From the NCBI RefSeq assembly GCF_003670115.1, contig NZ_QQTY01000005.1, positions 310,001 through 374,000 on the forward strand: a DNA stretch of 64,000 nucleotides. The letters are read 5' to 3'. This DNA is from Natronorubrum halophilum (GTDB taxonomy: Archaea > Halobacteriota > Halobacteria > Halobacteriales > Natrialbaceae). Both the position numbers and the translations under genes were made by a program. The notes below the pieces were generated by a model. That model ran no database searches. It saw only the letters and a list, made by a program, of their open reading frames with translations, and was not told where the DNA came from. Below, piece by piece: positions 61,481 through 64,000 of the stretch (within the stretch, counting starts at the first letter, position 1; each line of letters opens with the position of its first letter).

Positions 61481-61671
61481 CCTGCGAGGTCGAATCGGCC
61501 GATTCGACGCCGTCGCGTGTGCGGCTACATTCGCGGAGCGGAACGCACCGATCGGTCGATAGGGGGCACCGGTTCGTCGGAAGAAGTGGACCGGTATCGC
61601 GCGGCAGCCTGATCGCGGCCGGGCCGGGGTTCGACCGCGAGAGGCGACCGCTCTCGTAACGACGCATACGA

Positions 61672-63876
61672 ATGTACGAGACTCACTCCGATCACCGCGG
61701 GAGACCCCGCGAGTACGTCGGCGCGCTCCTCTTTGGCTGCCTCCAACTCGCGTTTCTCGGCTGGGTCGGGATGGCCGCGCTCGGCTTCGACCTCCCGATC
61801 GTTCGCGCGGTATTCGTCTCCCTCTATCTCACGTTCGTTCCCGGTTTCGTCCTCGTTCGGCTGCTGAACGTCGACGTCCGGTCGATCTCGCACCTGCTCG
61901 TGCTCGTAATCGGCTCGAGTCTCGTCTCGTTGATGGCTCTCGGTGCGATCATCAACGTCGCGTATCCGCTGGTCGGGATCGCTCGACCGATGGCACCGCT
62001 CTCACTCGCCGGGACGATCGTCGTCTCGGTCAGCGTCCTCTACCTGATCGCCGTACGGCGTCGCGACGCAGTCCGATCCGTTCCGCGGGTAGACGCCGTC
62101 GTCAGCTGGCGAGCGATCCGGTACGCGGTCCCGCTGTTGACGCTGCCGATACTGAGCGCGGTCGCTTCGTATTACGGGTCCGCGGCCGGGGAATATCGGA
62201 TCAATCTCCTCGTCCTGGTGGTGCTCTGTCTCGTTCCGCTGGCGGTGTACGTCAGCGATCTCCCCGGACCGGCGTATCCGCTCGCGATCTGGACGGTATC
62301 GCTCGCGATCCTGTTTCAGTTCACGATGGTCTCGGCGCACGTCGTCGGGTTCGACATCCACTACGAGTTCTACACCGCGAACGCCGTTCGGGAGCAACTC
62401 CGCTGGTACCCGCAGGTGACCTCGGTCGGAAACTCCCTGCTGTCGATCGCGGTGCTCCCCGCGATGTACTCGATCCTGACGAACGTCGACGTCGCGCTGA
62501 TTTTCAAAGTGGTCGTGCCGTTTTTCTTCTCGCTGGCCCCGCTCTGCGTGTATCACGTGACGGTTCACGTGTTCGATCGGCGCGACACCGGCTTCCTGGC
62601 CGCGTTCGTGTTCGTCGCCTACTACAGTTTCTTCAAGGACATGCCGGACAAACAGCACATGGCCATCCTGTTTCTCGGCCTGTTCCTCCTGGTGACGACC
62701 GATCCGCGTCTCGCGCGGCGCGTGAAACTCGTCCTCTCCGTCGCGTTTCTCGGCGGCATCGTCACGTCGCACTACGCGACGAGTTTCCTCCTGATCGGGC
62801 TCTTCGCGCCGGTGGCGTTCGTCGACGTCGTCTCCCGGTTTCGATTGGGATCAGTGCGCGTCGATAGGACCGCTATCCCCATCAGCGCCGGACTGTGGGC
62901 GTATTTCGTCCTCTTCAACGTGCTCTGGTACGGCACCGTCAGCCAGGGAACGAACCTCGAGCTGATCGTCGCCGTCTCGTCCGAGACGCTCACGAACGTC
63001 GAGGCGTTCATGGCGACGCCCGAAAGTCGAAGCGGCGTGGACTACGCGACCCGAGACCTCCCGGGCGGCCTGCTCTGGGAGGGGTACAGACTGCTGAACG
63101 TCGTCCTCCTCGGACTCGTCTTCGTCGGCCTCGTCGAGACGGCGCGGCGGATTCTCGTCGATTGGGAGATCCACCCGTACCACGTCCTCGCGGCGGGGTG
63201 TTACGCGCTGATCGTCGTCACCATCGTGCTCCCGTTCGACATCGGATTCGACCGCATCCTACAACTGGCGCTGTTCGTCCTCGCCCCGTACCTGATCGTC
63301 GGCGGCGTCGCCCTGGCCAACGCGACCGCTCGCGCGTTCGACTCCGTCCGCGCCGTCCGTGCCCTGGCGACAGCGAGCAACGCCCGCAAGCTGGTGTGTG
63401 CGTTTCTCGTGATCTACCTGCTGTTCAGTACGGGGGCGGGGTTCGCGATAGCCGGCGACGAAACCCCGCCGTACGCGATCTACCTGGACGACGATAACTG
63501 GGAGGAGTGGAACGTCGCCTACCCGTCCGAACTGGCCGCCGCGGAGTGGGTGAGCGCACACTCCTCGTCGGACGAGATCGCGACGCTCCCCGGCCCGCCG
63601 AACCACTGGTGGCACAACAAGGACTTCATGATACTGTCCGGTTACTACGACCAATCGGCGTTCGTGTGGTTCGAACGGGAGACGGAGTCCGTCCCGCAGG
63701 GAACGTGCATCTATCTCGGCAACGAGATGAACGACGACGGGCGGATGCCGTACTTCGACGTCGAAACGGAGACGCTCGAGCACACCGAGTTCGAGGAGAC
63801 GGCGTTCTACGAGTCGGTCGTGGTCGACTCGAATCGGGTGTACGATAGCGGGTCAGCAACGATCTACGGGTGCTGA
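61672..63876 (+). CDS. Large membrane protein, DUF2206/GT-C-like
   Basis: 734 residues with about 14 hydrophobic spans over residues 10-590, then a soluble domain of about 140 residues (NWEEWNVAYPSELAAAEWVS, GPPNHWWHNKDFMILSGYY). The motif FDIHYEFYTANAVREQLRWY after the sixth or seventh span is an acidic extracytoplasmic loop typical of GT-C glycosyltransferases and DUF2206. It likely transfers or flips a polyprenyl-linked glycan. Intact C-terminus; the locus may continue past 64000. Confidence 0.8.
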   Translation: MYETHSDHRGRPREYVGALLFGCLQLAFLGWVGMAALGFDLPIVRAVFVSLYLTFVPGFVLVRLLNVDVRSISHLLVLVIGSSLVSLMALGAIINVAYPLVGIARPMAPLSLAGTIVVSVSVLYLIAVRRRDAVRSVPRVDAVVSWRAIRYAVPLLTLPILSAVASYYGSAAGEYRINLLVLVVLCLVPLAVYVSDLPGPAYPLAIWTVSLAILFQFTMVSAHVVGFDIHYEFYTANAVREQLRWYPQVTSVGNSLLSIAVLPAMYSILTNVDVALIFKVVVPFFFSLAPLCVYHVTVHVFDRRDTGFLAAFVFVAYYSFFKDMPDKQHMAILFLGLFLLVTTDPRLARRVKLVLSVAFLGGIVTSHYATSFLLIGLFAPVAFVDVVSRFRLGSVRVDRTAIPISAGLWAYFVLFNVLWYGTVSQGTNLELIVAVSSETLTNVEAFMATPESRSGVDYATRDLPGGLLWEGYRLLNVVLLGLVFVGLVETARRILVDWEIHPYHVLAAGCYALIVVTIVLPFDIGFDRILQLALFVLAPYLIVGGVALANATARAFDSVRAVRALATASNARKLVCAFLVIYLLFSTGAGFAIAGDETPPYAIYLDDDNWEEWNVAYPSELAAAEWVSAHSSSDEIATLPGPPNHWWHNKDFMILSGYYDQSAFVWFERETESVPQGTCIYLGNEMNDDGRMPYFDVETETLEHTEFEETAFYESVVVDSNRVYDSGSATIYGC

Positions 63877-64000
63877 GAGGGGAGTCGCGAACCGGGATAC
63901 GCCGTCCGAACGGATGTGCACCGGCTCGGTGGGCGTATCGTCGCGCCCTCCGATCGAAATGGCGGCTCAATCGGACGGCGAGAGGACGCCGACGACGTCC

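Noticed and set aside
1-64000. CRISPR arrays and rRNA genes
   Set aside because: No set of regularly spaced direct repeats and no rRNA-like sequence were seen; the only tRNA is tRNA-Trp.

Overview
The window comes from a halophilic archaeon (class Halobacteria), probably a Natrialbales-type genome such as Natrinema or Haloterrigena. That placement is an inference from overall style. What the sequence shows is a GC-rich, strongly acidic proteome, Tat-type lipoprotein signals, TATA boxes about 27 bp upstream of start codons (leaderless genes), an intron-containing tRNA-Trp, an archaeal HMG-CoA synthase, a two-subunit 2-oxoacid:ferredoxin oxidoreductase, an F420-type luciferase-like oxidoreductase, and haloarchaea-specific families (Bat-type HTH, DUF7344-like, DUF5789-like and DUF5794-like proteins).

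Layout. 1-12.3 kb is ordinary chromosome: the N-terminus of a tungstate-type ABC binding protein, small zinc and HTH proteins, a PQQ-type sugar dehydrogenase, a monothiol glutaredoxin, HMG-CoA synthase, a cytidylate-kinase-like protein whose Walker A lysine is replaced by alanine, IMP dehydrogenase and a DUF5794-like membrane protein. 12.3-16 kb is an integration hot spot: tRNA-Trp carries a 103-nt intron whose sequence predicts the known box C/D guide for Cm34 and Um39. The 3' end of the gene is repeated exactly (27 bp) 2.26 kb downstream and brackets a minimal integrative element holding one tyrosine recombinase and one membrane protein of unknown function. A decayed second recombinase lies just beyond. 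16-20 kb is lower in GC and gene-poor, with a UspA-like protein, a Tat-exported PQQ-repeat protein, very small zinc proteins and a strongly folded candidate non-coding RNA at about 19538-19680 behind its own TATA box.

20.5-30.4 kb is a signalling cluster: a receiver domain with a Glu in place of the phosphoacceptor Asp, a MEDS-GAF-GAF histidine kinase, a coiled-coil zinc protein, a seven-PAS histidine kinase, a Bat-type regulator and a DUF7344-type regulator. The kinase cores are almost identical to each other and to a third kinase at 52.8-53.9 kb. 30.4-54.5 kb is mixed metabolism: YchF GTPase, acetyltransferases, AAC(3)-family enzyme, a UbiA prenyltransferase divergent from a ThDP enzyme, a GlcD-type FAD dehydrogenase, an F420-type oxidoreductase with an overlapping 15-codon leader ORF, quinone reductase, DJ-1/PfpI protein, class I aminotransferase, and the 2-oxoacid:ferredoxin oxidoreductase pair.

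54.6-64 kb starts with methylmalonyl-CoA epimerase and then becomes a glycan locus: three GT2 glycosyltransferases, a polysaccharide deacetylase and a large DUF2206-like membrane protein. It is interrupted by an IS200/IS605-family (IS1341-type) TnpB element with recognisable ends, from which a 16-nt omega-RNA guide can be read. The locus probably makes or decorates a surface glycan and may continue past the window. No rRNA genes or CRISPR arrays were seen.
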